Shown here: piece by piece, positions 47,850 through 57,205 of the stretch | How the letters are laid out: every line of letters starts with the position of its first letter | Numbering within the stretch: the stretch's first letter is position 1 | NCBI GenBank assembly: GCA_027484825.1 | Contig: JAIXSE010000017.1 | Location: 1 to 64,000, forward strand | DNA: 64,000 nt | Direction: 5' to 3' | DNA from: Rubrivivax sp. | GTDB lineage: Bacteria; Pseudomonadota; Gammaproteobacteria; Burkholderiales; Burkholderiaceae_C | Notes under the pieces: model-generated | Seen by the model: the letters and a program-made list of their open reading frames with translations, nothing else | Told to the model about the DNA's origin: nothing | The model's database searches: none | Made by a program: the position numbers and the translations under genes

Positions 47850-49868
47850 ATGAAAAAAGCCTTTCGTCTGACCCTGCTGGCGACCGCGATGCAGTTCGCC
47901 GCCCTTGCCATGGCCGCCCCGCCGCAGTCGGGCCTGGACCTGTCCGGTGCGGACAAGACCGCCCGCCCGCAGGACGATCTCTTCCGTGCCGCCAACGGCC
48001 ACTGGCTCTCCCACACCGTCATCCCGAACGACAAGTCCTCCTTCGGCGCCTTCACGGTCCTGGCCGACATGACCGACAAGCGGGTGCGCAGCATTGCCGA
48101 GGAGCTCGCCGCCAAGAAGGCCAAGACCGGCAATGACCAGAAGATCGGCGACTACTACAAGGCCTTCCTGGACACCGGCGCCATCGACAAGGCGGGCCTG
48201 ACGCCACTGCGTCCGATGCTGGACAGCATCAACGCCCTGCAGACGCGCGAGCAATTGGCCGCCTGGATGGGCAAGGCCAGCGGCGTCGTCAACACACCGG
48301 TCGGACTGGACATTGAAGCCGACTATGCCGAGCCGGGCACCAATCGCCTGCAGGCCGGCCAGAGCGGACTCGGTCTGCCGGACCGCGACTACTACCTGAA
48401 GAAGGACGACGAACGTCTGGCCAAGGCCCTGGGCGCCTACAACAACTACCTGGAGACCCTGGCCCGCCACGCCGGTCTGAAGGATCCGGTCGATGCCGCA
48501 CGCCGCGTTCTGGCGCTGGAGCGCAGCCTGGCGGAAGTGCAGTGGGACAAGGTCGAGCTGCGCGATCCGACCAAGGTCTACAACCCCATGACGCCGGACG
48601 AGCTGGCCGCCAAGGCCCCCGGCTTCGACTGGAAGGGCTACCTCGCCGCCGCTTCACTGCCGCAGCTGGACAAGCTGGTGGTGCTGGAGCCGAGCTACTT
48701 CGTTGCGGTGGCCAAGCTGCTGGGCGAAGCTTCGCTGGACGACTGGAAGCTCTACCTGACCCTGCACACGCTGGACAACCACGCCGAGCTGCTGCCCAAG
48801 CCCTTCCGCGAAGCGCATTTCGCCTTCCATGGCCAGGCCCTGAGCGGCCTGAAGACCGAGCAGGCCCGCTGGCAAAAGGGCGTGGACCAGGTCAATGCCG
48901 CGCTGGGTGAGGCGGTTGGACAGGTCTATGTGAAGCGCTACTTCCCGGCCGCGGACAAGGACCGCATGCTGGCCCTGGTCAACAACCTGCTGGCGGCCTA
49001 CAAGACCTCGATCGACGGCCTGAGCTGGATGACGCCGGCCACCAAGGCCCAGGCGCAGGACAAGCTGTCCAAGTACATGATCAAGATCGCGTACCCGGAC
49101 ACCTGGCGCGACTACGGCAAGCTGGAAGTGCGGGCGGGCGAGGCCCTGGGCAACGACATCCGCGCCGCCCAGTTCGAATGGCAACGCAAGGCCGCCATGG
49201 CCAGCAAGCCGGTGGACCGCCGCGACTGGCTGATGACGCCGCAGACGGTCAACGCCTACTACAACCCCACGATGAACGAGATCGTGTTCCCGGCCGCCAT
49301 CCTGCAGCCGCCCTTCTACAACCCGAAGGCGGACGATGCAGTGAACTACGGTGCCATCGGCGCGGTGATCGGCCACGAGATCAGCCACGGCTTTGACGAC
49401 CAGGGCAGCCAGTTCGACGGCAACGGCGCCCTGCGCAACTGGTGGACCGATGAAGACCGCAAGGCCTTCGACGCCATCGGCGCCCGACTGGTGGCCCAGT
49501 ACGACAGCTACGAGCCCATCCCCGGCAAGCATGTGAACGGCAAGCTGACCCTGGGTGAGAACATCGCCGACCTGTCCGGCCTGCAGATCGCCTACAAGGC
49601 CTATCTGCGCTCGCTGGGCGGCAAGCCGGCGCCGGTGATCGACGGCTACACCGGCGAGCAGCGCTTCTTCATGGGCTGGGCCCAGGCCTGGCGCCAGAAG
49701 ACCCGTGAAGAGCGCGAGCTGACGCTGCTGACGGTGGACCCGCACTCGCCGCCGGCCTTCCGGGCCAACGGCGCGGTGGTGAACCATGACGGCTTCCATG
49801 AGGCCTTCAAGACCCGCGAAGGCGACAAGATGTACAAGGCGCCGGACGCCCGCATCCGCATCTGGTGA
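47850..49868 (+). CDS. M13-family zinc metallopeptidase (neprilysin-like), exported
   Basis: A 672-residue peptidase with a signal peptide (MKKAFRLTLLATAMQFAALAMAA). The zinc motif HEISH (His509, Glu510, His513) is in GAVIGHEISHGFDDQ, and the third ligand is Glu570 in GENIADLSGL. The family length (about 670-700) and the LGLPDRDYYL and NAYYNP motifs match bacterial PepO-like enzymes, which cut short peptides in the periplasm or outside. The open frame extends much further upstream into the enoyl-CoA hydratase region, but the signal peptide decides the start. Confidence 0.95.
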   Translation: MKKAFRLTLLATAMQFAALAMAAPPQSGLDLSGADKTARPQDDLFRAANGHWLSHTVIPNDKSSFGAFTVLADMTDKRVRSIAEELAAKKAKTGNDQKIGDYYKAFLDTGAIDKAGLTPLRPMLDSINALQTREQLAAWMGKASGVVNTPVGLDIEADYAEPGTNRLQAGQSGLGLPDRDYYLKKDDERLAKALGAYNNYLETLARHAGLKDPVDAARRVLALERSLAEVQWDKVELRDPTKVYNPMTPDELAAKAPGFDWKGYLAAASLPQLDKLVVLEPSYFVAVAKLLGEASLDDWKLYLTLHTLDNHAELLPKPFREAHFAFHGQALSGLKTEQARWQKGVDQVNAALGEAVGQVYVKRYFPAADKDRMLALVNNLLAAYKTSIDGLSWMTPATKAQAQDKLSKYMIKIAYPDTWRDYGKLEVRAGEALGNDIRAAQFEWQRKAAMASKPVDRRDWLMTPQTVNAYYNPTMNEIVFPAAILQPPFYNPKADDAVNYGAIGAVIGHEISHGFDDQGSQFDGNGALRNWWTDEDRKAFDAIGARLVAQYDSYEPIPGKHVNGKLTLGENIADLSGLQIAYKAYLRSLGGKPAPVIDGYTGEQRFFMGWAQAWRQKTREERELTLLTVDPHSPPAFRANGAVVNHDGFHEAFKTREGDKMYKAPDARIRIW

Positions 49869-49880
49869 TGCACTGAAAAG

Positions 49881-49926
49881 AACGGGGCCTCGCCATCCTT
49901 GCGGATGCGAGGCCCCGTTGGTTTTT
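49881..49926. terminator. Terminator between the M13 peptidase and GH1 genes
   Basis: A 13-bp perfect stem (AACGGGGCCTCGC/GCGAGGCCCCGTT) with a 13-base loop; a T-rich GGTTTTTGG follows on the plus strand, and TTCTTTT follows on the minus strand, so it may serve both convergent genes. Confidence 0.85.
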
Positions 49927-49968
49927 GGAGGCTGCGCGGGCGGTGGATTCAGCGCCCCCGCTCGCCCA

Positions 49969-51357
49969 TCAAGGCTGGCGGTATTGCTGGATCACGTGGC
50001 GATACCAATGGGCGCTGTCCTTGGCCAGCCGCTGCTGGGTCGCATAGTCCACATGGAACAGGCCGAAGCGCTTGAGGTAGCCGGAGTTCCACTCGAAGTT
50101 GTCCAGCAGGCTCCAGTAGAAGTAGCCGCGGACATCCGCCCCCAAGGCCACCGCCTGCGCCAGCGCCGACAGATGGCTGCGCAGATAGGCGATGCGTTCC
50201 TTATCCGGCACCGTCCCGTTGACCACGCTGTCGGCATTGGCCATGCCGTTTTCGGTGATGTAGAGCGGCGGCGGGGTGTATTCGCGGGTGATGCGCAGCA
50301 GATGCTGGGTCAGCGCCTGCGGATAGATCTCCCAGCCCATGTCGGTGAAGCCGAGTTCCCCGGGCGGGCTCACGGCCGGCTGCTGGGTGCTGATGAAGCT
50401 GCGGGTGTAGAAGTTCACCCCAAGGAAGTCCAGCGGCTGCTGGATCAGCGCCAGATCACCCGGCTGGATCTTCGGCGCATCCGCGCCCAGATGCTCGATG
50501 ACGTCGGCCGGATAGTGGCCGCGAAACACCGGATCCATGTACCACCGCGTGCTCAGGCCGTCGTCGATGCGTGCCGCGCGGCGGTCCGCCTCGAGCAGGG
50601 GCTCCGCCGGGAACGAGGGGGTGAAATTCAGCACGATGCCCAGCTGCGCCTTGGGGCCGACGGCCCGCATCGCCTGGATGGCCGCGCCATGCGCCATCAG
50701 CAGATGGTGTGACACCTGCGCCGCTTCTGCGCGGCTGGTGTGGCCGGGCGCGAACTGGGCGGTCTCATACCCCAGCGTGGCGGAGCACCAGGGTTCATTG
50801 AGCGTGGCAATGCTGCCCAGCCGGTCGCCGAAGCGGCGCGCCACTTCGGCGGCATAGTCGGCAAACAGCGGCACCACATCGCGCGAGAGCCAGCCGCCGA
50901 TGCCGTCGTCCAGCGCCTGCGGCAGGTCCCAGTGATAGAGCGTGGCATGCGGGCGGATGCCCGCTTCCAGCAGCTTGTCGATCAGCCGGTCGTAGAAGGC
51001 AAACCCGGCTTCATTCCAGGCGCCCCGGCCCAGCGGCTGCACGCGCGGCCAGGCAATGGAGAAGCGGTAGGCGTCCAGGCCCAGCCACTTCATCAGGTCC
51101 ACATCCTCCCCGTAGCGGTGGTAGTGGTCACAGGCGATGTCGATGTTGGAGCCGTCATTGATGCGTCCGGGCTGGGCGCAGAAACGGTCCCAGATCGACT
51201 CGCCCTTGCCGTCCTCGCGGGCGGCGCCCTCGATCTGCGCGGCGCTGGTGGCCGATCCCCACTGGAAACCGGCAGGGAGGGTGGCAATCAGGTCGCGGAT
51301 CAGGGCGGTATCGGTCGCGGGCGTGGCGTCGGAAGGCTGCATGGTCTTTCTGGTCAT
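49969..51357 (-). CDS. Beta-glucosidase, glycoside hydrolase family 1
   Basis: A 462-residue GH1 enzyme. The acid/base glutamate is Glu188 in TLNEPW and the nucleophile is Glu369 in YITENG, both intact. No signal peptide is evident, so it acts on sugars already imported, cutting beta-glucosides or cellobiose-like dimers. The start is uncertain: an in-frame GTG at 51384 adds nine residues, and ATG codons lie at 51357 and 51342. The neighbouring TonB-dependent receptor, halogenase-like gene and LacI regulator make a carbohydrate-use locus. Minus strand, adjacent to the receptor gene. Confidence 0.92.
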   Translation of the reverse strand: MTRKTMQPSDATPATDTALIRDLIATLPAGFQWGSATSAAQIEGAAREDGKGESIWDRFCAQPGRINDGSNIDIACDHYHRYGEDVDLMKWLGLDAYRFSIAWPRVQPLGRGAWNEAGFAFYDRLIDKLLEAGIRPHATLYHWDLPQALDDGIGGWLSRDVVPLFADYAAEVARRFGDRLGSIATLNEPWCSATLGYETAQFAPGHTSRAEAAQVSHHLLMAHGAAIQAMRAVGPKAQLGIVLNFTPSFPAEPLLEADRRAARIDDGLSTRWYMDPVFRGHYPADVIEHLGADAPKIQPGDLALIQQPLDFLGVNFYTRSFISTQQPAVSPPGELGFTDMGWEIYPQALTQHLLRITREYTPPPLYITENGMANADSVVNGTVPDKERIAYLRSHLSALAQAVALGADVRGYFYWSLLDNFEWNSGYLKRFGLFHVDYATQQRLAKDSAHWYRHVIQQYRQP

Positions 51358-51461
51358 GGCGGAATCAAAGGCAGGGAGCGGCACGGCCCGCCAACGCCCT
51401 CAGGCCAGGCGGTGCTGTGCAATCAAACAAGGACGGACCGGGCGCTCCCATCACCTGCCCG

Positions 51462-53945
51462 TCAGAAGTTGTAGCCCGCGTTCAGGCCGAAGGTGCGCGG
51501 TGCCGAGTACTGCGCCGTCCAGATCGGATTGGCGTAGCTGCCGGCACTGCCTGCGCTGGTCTTGATCTTTTCGTCGCTCACATTGCGGACGTAGAGATCG
51601 GCATACCAGTTGCGCTTGGAGCTGTAGCGCACCGCGATGTCGGCCGTGGAATAGGCCTTCTGACGGTCGCCGTCGCCCAGGTTGAACACCGACAGCCAGT
51701 TGGCGCTCTGGTAGTGGAAGCTGATGCGCGGTGCCACGGCATCCCCGTTGGACAGCGGGAAGTTGTGCTCGTACATGACCTGCAGGGCCACCTTCGGCGC
51801 ATGCGGCAGCTCATTGCCGGTCACGTTCACGCAGTTGCCGCCCAGGGTCGCATCAAAGCAGGCCGGCAGGGCATAGTCGTTGGACGAGGCCACCAGCTGA
51901 CCGAGCTTGGTCTTGGTGTAGCTGGCACTGAGCTGCAGCTTGTCATCCGGCGTGATGAGGTAGGCGGTTTCCAGCTCCACGCCCGAGACCTTGGCCCCTT
52001 CGGCATTGCTGTAGGCGAACTGGCGATTGCCACTGACGATGACCGGGGCGCTGAACTGGAAGTCCTTGAACTTCATGTGATAGACGCTGGCATTGAAGGT
52101 CATGCGTCCGTCCAGCAGCGTGGACTTGTAGCCGGCTTCGTAGTTGGTCAGCGTCTCGGGGCCATACGGCAGGCCGCCGTCGCCGGAGCCGCCGGACTTG
52201 TAGCCGGTGGACACGCTGGCGTAGACCATGGTGGTCTTGCTCAGGTCGTAGGCGGCGCGGGCCAGCCAGGTGGTCTTGTTGCCGGTGTAATGGGCGTCGT
52301 TGATGTTGCCCGCGTTGTAGCCGTTGGCCGGAATCGTCGGGTCCACCGACGGATTCAGCGGAATCTGCGGCGCGGCGGCATTGCCGGCCCAGAACCATCC
52401 GCGACCGCCCTTGTTCTTGCGGTCGTCATGCGTGTAGCGCAGGCCGCCAGTCACGTGGAAGGCTTCGGACAGGTTCCAGGTCGCCTGGCCGAAGGCGGCG
52501 CTGGAGTCCACCGTTTCCTTGGGCTGGATGAAGGACCCTTGCCAGTTCACGGTGCCCTGCTGGGTGCCGTTCATGATGGGGATGTCGAAGCGGATGCCGT
52601 TGTCTTCCGCGGCGTAGTACAGACCCAGCACCCAGTCGATGGTCTGACGCTCATTGCTTTGCAGCGTCACTTCATGGCTGTGGCTGGTGTACTTGCTCCA
52701 CACGGTGTTGTCGGCCTGGCTCGGGCCGCCGGTGGTGAAGCTGGTGGGCACATTGACGCCGAAGTCCTGGTCGAAGGTGCCCGATCCCTTGAAGTGGGTG
52801 TAGCCCGCCACGTAGGCCAGGGCCATGCCGCCCAGGTCGTATTCGAGCCGGCTGCGGATGGAGGTGGAATCACGCTTGAGCGAAGGCGCCGTGTCGATCA
52901 GGGCCGACCAGAACTTCTCTCCTTCGCGAGGCGTCTGCATCAGGCTCATCGAGGGCGTGCCGCGATCGGCGAACTGCTCCAGAGAGACGTCCCAGCGCAG
53001 CTTGTCGCTCGGCTTGATCAGGAAGCTCAGCCGCGCCGCCGTCTGGTTCTGGGCGTTGTACTTGTCGCCGCCCTGGACAAACAGGTTGGTGTTGATCGGC
53101 TGGAAGCCGACAGCCGTGCCGCCGCCCGCCACATAGGCGTTGTAGGCCGCCTGCTGCGAGGCCAGCGAGATATTGGGCGGACGCTGGTAGGAGACGTAGC
53201 CGTCATGCTGCTCGTGGGCAAAGGCCACACGGGCGGCGATGGTGTCACCCAGCGGAATGTTGACCGCGCCCTTGATGCCCATGCGGGCGTAGTTGCCCAC
53301 ACCGCCTTCGACATAGCCGGAGGTGTCACGCAGCACCGGCTTGGCCGTCTTCATGTTGATGGTGCCGACGGTGGAGTTGCGGCCCCACAGCGTGCCCTGC
53401 GGTCCGCGCAGCACTTCGATGCCGTCGAGGTCGAACAGCATGGTGGCGGCACCTTCCGGACGCGGCGCAAACACGCCGTCCACGAAGAGCGCGACTTCCG
53501 GGTCGGCATATTCGGTCTTGGCGCTGTCATTGCCGATGCCGCGCAGTGTGATGCTGACGATGCCGTGGTCGCCCTGGCCGGTGCCCTGCATGCTGGGCAC
53601 CAGGTTGAAGACGTCGAGCATGCTCTTCACATGCGCATCATCCAGGGTCTGGGAGTTGATGGCGGTCACCGAGACCGGGGTCTTCTGCAGCGAGGTGGCC
53701 CGCTTGGTCGCCGTCACCAGCACCTGCGGCAGGGCCTGCTTGCCGTCGGCGGTGGTGGTGGCGGTGCCGCTTTGCGGGGCGTTGTCCTGCTGCGGTGCGG
53801 CCTGGGCGACGGTTTGCGAGGCAGGTGCCGCTGGTGTGTCAGGGGCCTGCTGGGCCTGAACGGTTCCCGCCATCAGGGCGAGCACAGCGAGTTGGACGGG
53901 AGTGACCAGCCCGATGGCGGGCCGGCGGGACGAAGCTGTAGTCAT
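51462..53945 (-). CDS. TonB-dependent outer-membrane receptor (carbohydrate type)
   Basis: An 827-residue receptor. A signal peptide (cleavage after VQA near residue 31) is followed by a Gln/Ala/Thr-rich spacer, the plug domain (LPQVLVTATKRATSLQKTPV, DLDGIEVLRGPQGTLWGRNS) and a 22-strand barrel ending in the Phe-terminated GLNAGYNF. Such receptors import sugars, polysaccharide fragments, or iron complexes using TonB energy. The sugar-type neighbours favour a glycoside. The ATG at 53945 has an AGGAG ribosome-binding site at proper spacing. Its promoter is shared divergently with the halogenase-like gene and holds palindromic operators. Confidence 0.95.
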   Translation of the reverse strand: MTTASSRRPAIGLVTPVQLAVLALMAGTVQAQQAPDTPAAPASQTVAQAAPQQDNAPQSGTATTTADGKQALPQVLVTATKRATSLQKTPVSVTAINSQTLDDAHVKSMLDVFNLVPSMQGTGQGDHGIVSITLRGIGNDSAKTEYADPEVALFVDGVFAPRPEGAATMLFDLDGIEVLRGPQGTLWGRNSTVGTINMKTAKPVLRDTSGYVEGGVGNYARMGIKGAVNIPLGDTIAARVAFAHEQHDGYVSYQRPPNISLASQQAAYNAYVAGGGTAVGFQPINTNLFVQGGDKYNAQNQTAARLSFLIKPSDKLRWDVSLEQFADRGTPSMSLMQTPREGEKFWSALIDTAPSLKRDSTSIRSRLEYDLGGMALAYVAGYTHFKGSGTFDQDFGVNVPTSFTTGGPSQADNTVWSKYTSHSHEVTLQSNERQTIDWVLGLYYAAEDNGIRFDIPIMNGTQQGTVNWQGSFIQPKETVDSSAAFGQATWNLSEAFHVTGGLRYTHDDRKNKGGRGWFWAGNAAAPQIPLNPSVDPTIPANGYNAGNINDAHYTGNKTTWLARAAYDLSKTTMVYASVSTGYKSGGSGDGGLPYGPETLTNYEAGYKSTLLDGRMTFNASVYHMKFKDFQFSAPVIVSGNRQFAYSNAEGAKVSGVELETAYLITPDDKLQLSASYTKTKLGQLVASSNDYALPACFDATLGGNCVNVTGNELPHAPKVALQVMYEHNFPLSNGDAVAPRISFHYQSANWLSVFNLGDGDRQKAYSTADIAVRYSSKRNWYADLYVRNVSDEKIKTSAGSAGSYANPIWTAQYSAPRTFGLNAGYNF

Positions 53946-54002
53946 GTTGTCTCCTGGGTGGCTCTGAAAGCTCTTCAACGTTTGTTCTTGTCGTTTGCAG
54001 GC

Positions 54003-54071
54003 ATCCTAGGCAATGGCTGACAACGTTGTCAACGGGAAGATTGACACCGTTGTCATTTCGGGCACTATCAT
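54003..54071. promoter_or_regulatory. Divergent promoter with two LacI-type operators
   Basis: The perfect palindrome TGACAACGTTGTCA (54018-54031) and the near copy TGACACCGTTGTCA (54042-54055) are 24 bp apart centre to centre. On the plus strand TTGACA (54041-54046) overlaps the second operator, and a -10-like ACTATC (54064-54069) is 17 bp further on. On the minus strand TTGACA (54027-54032) overlaps the first operator, with TAGGAT (54003-54008) at 18 bp. Both promoters would be blocked by a regulator bound to the palindromes, most likely the LacI protein encoded nearby. Confidence 0.75.
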
Positions 54072-54183
54072 TTACCCGTAGTGGCTACCGTGATCACTGA
54101 GAGGCCAAAGAGCCGATGGACACGGGCCTGCCGCTCGACTGATGCCTTTGCACAACACAGCACAAACACGGAGACACCTGGGC

Positions 54184-55758
54184 ATGAAGGCGATTCAAGA
54201 CATTCTGATTGTTGGGGGTGGCACAGCCGGCTGGCTGACCGCCGCATTTCTGGCGCAGCAACTGGGCACGGCCAATGGCGGTGTGCAGATCACGCTGGTG
54301 GAGTCGAGTGACATCGGCATCATCGGCGTGGGGGAAGGGACGTTCCCCTCGATCCGAGGCACCTTGTCGGCGATCGGCATTTCGGAATCCCGATTCCTGC
54401 AGGCTTGTTCCGCCACCTTCAAACAGGGGGTGCAGTTCAACGACTGGGTGCGGCCGCCGGCGGGAGATCGGGGGCCAGGGGACGCGGGCCGCGATCACTA
54501 CTTCCATCCGTTCAGTCTGCCCAGCCAGCGCCCCGGTGCCCCGGAGCTGCTGCCCTACTGGCTGATGGGAGACGCCGGGCCGGACCGGGCCTTCGCCGAA
54601 GCGGTGACGCTGCAGAAAGCGGTGGTCGATGCACGCCATGGCCCCAAGCGGCCGACGGACGGCGACTATCTGGGCGCGCTCAACTACGCCTATCACTTCG
54701 ACGCAGGTCGCTTTGCAGCACTGCTGGCCGAGCAGGCACAGTCGCTGGGCGTGAAGCGGGTGATCGCCACGGTGGACCAGGTGGAGCTCGATGAACAGGG
54801 CGCCATCGCCGCTGTGGTCACCCGGGAAGCGGGGGTACTGCGCGCCGGCCTGTATGTGGACTGCAGCGGTTTTCATGCCCGCTTGATCGGGCAGGCGCTC
54901 GGCTCGCCCTTCACCTCGCTGAACGATGTGCTGTTTGTGGACCGTGCGCTGGCGATGCAGGTGCCCTATGAGCGCCCGGATGCCCCCATTGCCTCCTGCA
55001 CGATGTCCACCGCGCAGCGCAATGGCTGGATCTGGGACATCGGCCTGCAGGAGCGCCGCGGCATTGGCCATGTCTACAGCAGCCGCCACACCGATGACGA
55101 GCAGGCGGAGCGGGAACTGCGCCGCTACATCGGCCCTGCTTCGGACGCGCTGAGCCCACGCAAACTCACGCTCAATGTGGGTTATCGCGACACGCAATGG
55201 GTGAAGAACTGCGTGGCGGTGGGGCTGTCAGGCGGGTTCCTGGAGCCGCTGGAGTCTTCCGGCATCGGGCTGATCGAGACAGCGGCCTATCTGATTGCGC
55301 AGCTGTTCCCGTTTGATGGGGACACGGCGCCGGTGGCGCGTCATTTCAACCGCTTCATGGCCGAGCGGTATGCCCGTATCGTGGACTTCATCAAGCTCCA
55401 CTATGCGCTGACCCGGCGCCGGGACACGGCCTTCTGGCGCGACAACGCCGACCCGGCCTCGCATCCGGACAGCCTGAAGGACAAGCTCTCCATGTGGCGC
55501 CAGCGACCGCCGCAGCGGCTGGACTTCATCACCGACGTGGAGATGTACCTGCCGGCGAGTTGGCAGTATGTACTCTACGGCATGGAGTACGAGACGCGGT
55601 TGGACGCCGCGCGAGCGCCCTTGCGGCGGGCGGAGGAGGCGCGCAAGGAGTTCGGCATGATCGCGCAGCTGGGGCAGCATGCCGTGCGGGACCTGCCGCG
55701 GCATCGGGATCTGATCGAGACGATGCTGAGCCGTGCGGGCTTGAAGATGGCGGCCTGA
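54184..55758 (+). CDS. Tryptophan-halogenase-family flavin monooxygenase
   Basis: A 524-residue flavoprotein. The FAD-binding motif is VGGGTAGW (10-17). Lys80 in ATFKQGVQF matches the active-site lysine of tryptophan halogenases, and the WxWxIP-like segment is RNGWIWDIGLQ, where the usual proline position is Gly. PLESSGIGLIETAAY carries the second catalytic glutamate. The family halogenates free indoles or peptides, but homologues of this branch accompany TonB-receptor loci in many proteobacteria and may act on sugars or secondary substrates. Divergent from the TonB receptor gene behind a common LacI-type operator. Start chosen at ATG 54184. Confidence 0.88.
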   Translation: MKAIQDILIVGGGTAGWLTAAFLAQQLGTANGGVQITLVESSDIGIIGVGEGTFPSIRGTLSAIGISESRFLQACSATFKQGVQFNDWVRPPAGDRGPGDAGRDHYFHPFSLPSQRPGAPELLPYWLMGDAGPDRAFAEAVTLQKAVVDARHGPKRPTDGDYLGALNYAYHFDAGRFAALLAEQAQSLGVKRVIATVDQVELDEQGAIAAVVTREAGVLRAGLYVDCSGFHARLIGQALGSPFTSLNDVLFVDRALAMQVPYERPDAPIASCTMSTAQRNGWIWDIGLQERRGIGHVYSSRHTDDEQAERELRRYIGPASDALSPRKLTLNVGYRDTQWVKNCVAVGLSGGFLEPLESSGIGLIETAAYLIAQLFPFDGDTAPVARHFNRFMAERYARIVDFIKLHYALTRRRDTAFWRDNADPASHPDSLKDKLSMWRQRPPQRLDFITDVEMYLPASWQYVLYGMEYETRLDAARAPLRRAEEARKEFGMIAQLGQHAVRDLPRHRDLIETMLSRAGLKMAA

Positions 55759-55772
55759 AGCGGCGGAGCCGA

Positions 55773-56849
55773 TCAGCTCGACGCAGCCTTGCGGGAGCGG
55801 GTCGGCTTGTCCACCGATGCGGCGGTGGAGTCCCGCACGATGAGTTCGTGCTTGAGCACCTTGTGCTGTGTGCCTGCGCCCGCGGCCGCTGTCTTTGCGC
55901 CGCCATCGCTGGCGCGGGTGCCGACCAGCAGATCGACCGCGGCCCTGGCCATCTCGTCCATCGGCTGACGCACGGTGGTCAGCGGCGGCCAGACACGCGC
56001 GGCGGCCGGCGTGTCGTCGAAGCCGGCGATGGAGAGATCCCCCGGCACTTCCAGGCCCAGGCGCTGCGCAGCGACCAGCACGCCCAGCGCCATCTCGTCG
56101 TTGCTGGCGAACACAGCGGTGGGCCGCTGGCGACGGCTCAGCAACTGGTAAGCCGCCTCCACGCCGGTGGGGAAGGTGAAGTCGCCCTGCACCACCAGGT
56201 CCTTGTCCAGCGCAATGCCGTGGGCCTTGAGCGCAGCGGCATATCCCTGGTAGCGGCGCTTGGACGCCACCTGGTCCCGCGCCCCCTTGATGATGGCAAT
56301 GCGCTGGTGGCCCAGGCTGATCAGCAGGTTGGTGATTTCTTCGGCGGCATGCACATCGTCCATGCGGACGCTGGGATGCGCGGGATTGTCGGCAGCGGGG
56401 GAGATCAGCACGCAGGGCGTCTGGCTGTCACGCAGGGCCTGCAGCACCTGCGGGTTGTCGCACAGCGGCGGCGTGAGGATCATGCCGTCCGGACGCAGCG
56501 CGGAAACCATGCGGTCCACCTGCATCGGCAGGTCGGGCGCGTCGTTGTGCAGGGACTCCACCACCAGGTGGTAGCCGGCTTCGCGACAGCGCAGCGTGGC
56601 ACCCTGCTGGACACCGCCCACAAAGGCCGCGCTGGGATCGTAGTAGAGCAGCCCGATGAGGAAGGATCGGCCACCGGCCAGGCTGCGGGCCGATTGCTTG
56701 GGCCGGTAATGGAGGCGGGCCATGACCTGCTCCACCTGCTCCCGCGTATCGGCATGCACGCCAGCCTCGCGATTCACGACGCGGGAGACGGTCTTGATCG
56801 ACACCCCCGCCTCACGGGCGACGTCGATGATGGTGGCGGGTTTGGGCAT
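55773..56849 (-). CDS. LacI-family transcriptional regulator
   Basis: A 358-residue repressor. The N-terminal helix-turn-helix is TIIDVAREAGVSIKTVSRVVNREAGVH (residues 6-32, read in two parts), with the hinge helix SARSLAGGRS, then a periplasmic-binding-type sugar domain. The C-terminal tail is low-complexity. The ATG at 56849 was chosen as the family start. It is convergent with the halogenase-like gene, 14 bp between stops, and is the best candidate to bind the TGACAACGTTGTCA palindromes ahead of the receptor. Confidence 0.93.
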   Translation of the reverse strand: MPKPATIIDVAREAGVSIKTVSRVVNREAGVHADTREQVEQVMARLHYRPKQSARSLAGGRSFLIGLLYYDPSAAFVGGVQQGATLRCREAGYHLVVESLHNDAPDLPMQVDRMVSALRPDGMILTPPLCDNPQVLQALRDSQTPCVLISPAADNPAHPSVRMDDVHAAEEITNLLISLGHQRIAIIKGARDQVASKRRYQGYAAALKAHGIALDKDLVVQGDFTFPTGVEAAYQLLSRRQRPTAVFASNDEMALGVLVAAQRLGLEVPGDLSIAGFDDTPAAARVWPPLTTVRQPMDEMARAAVDLLVGTRASDGGAKTAAAGAGTQHKVLKHELIVRDSTAASVDKPTRSRKAASS

Positions 56850-56936
56850 GCGGGGATTTTGGCCCAAACCCTTCGAGTCCATGCGTGATGTCCACGGGAC
56901 TTCACCGTCTGGGCTTCTGAATGGAATTCAGAATAG

Positions 56937-56967
56937 AAAAAGGGGTCAGCGATTGCTGACCCCTTTT
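56937..56967 (-). terminator. Terminator behind the tRNA-Leu gene
   Basis: A stem of AAAAGGGGTCAGC/GCTGACCCCTTTT with a four-base loop has a T-rich end on the minus strand (CTTTTTCTATT). It ends the tRNA transcript just 7 bp after the 3' CCA. Confidence 0.85.
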
Positions 56968-56973
56968 CGTATT

Positions 56974-57058
<85 letters not shown>

Positions 57059-57205
57059 TTTCAGGATTTATTCACTGACCGATTGATGCAGTTCTATCAA
57101 CATCTGCGACCTCTTGCGTGGCCTGCCTTGCGGCGTTGCAGTTGTTTTCTGCGTCGATCAGCGAAGAATTAGACTTTAGCACAAGTTGAGGGCTTGGCAA
57201 GCGTT

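Noticed and set aside
51417..54020. 867-codon plus-strand frame over the TonB receptor gene
   Set aside because: It lies antisense to a receptor with signal peptide, plug and barrel motifs. Its composition is Gly/Val/Arg/His-rich and it resembles no protein.
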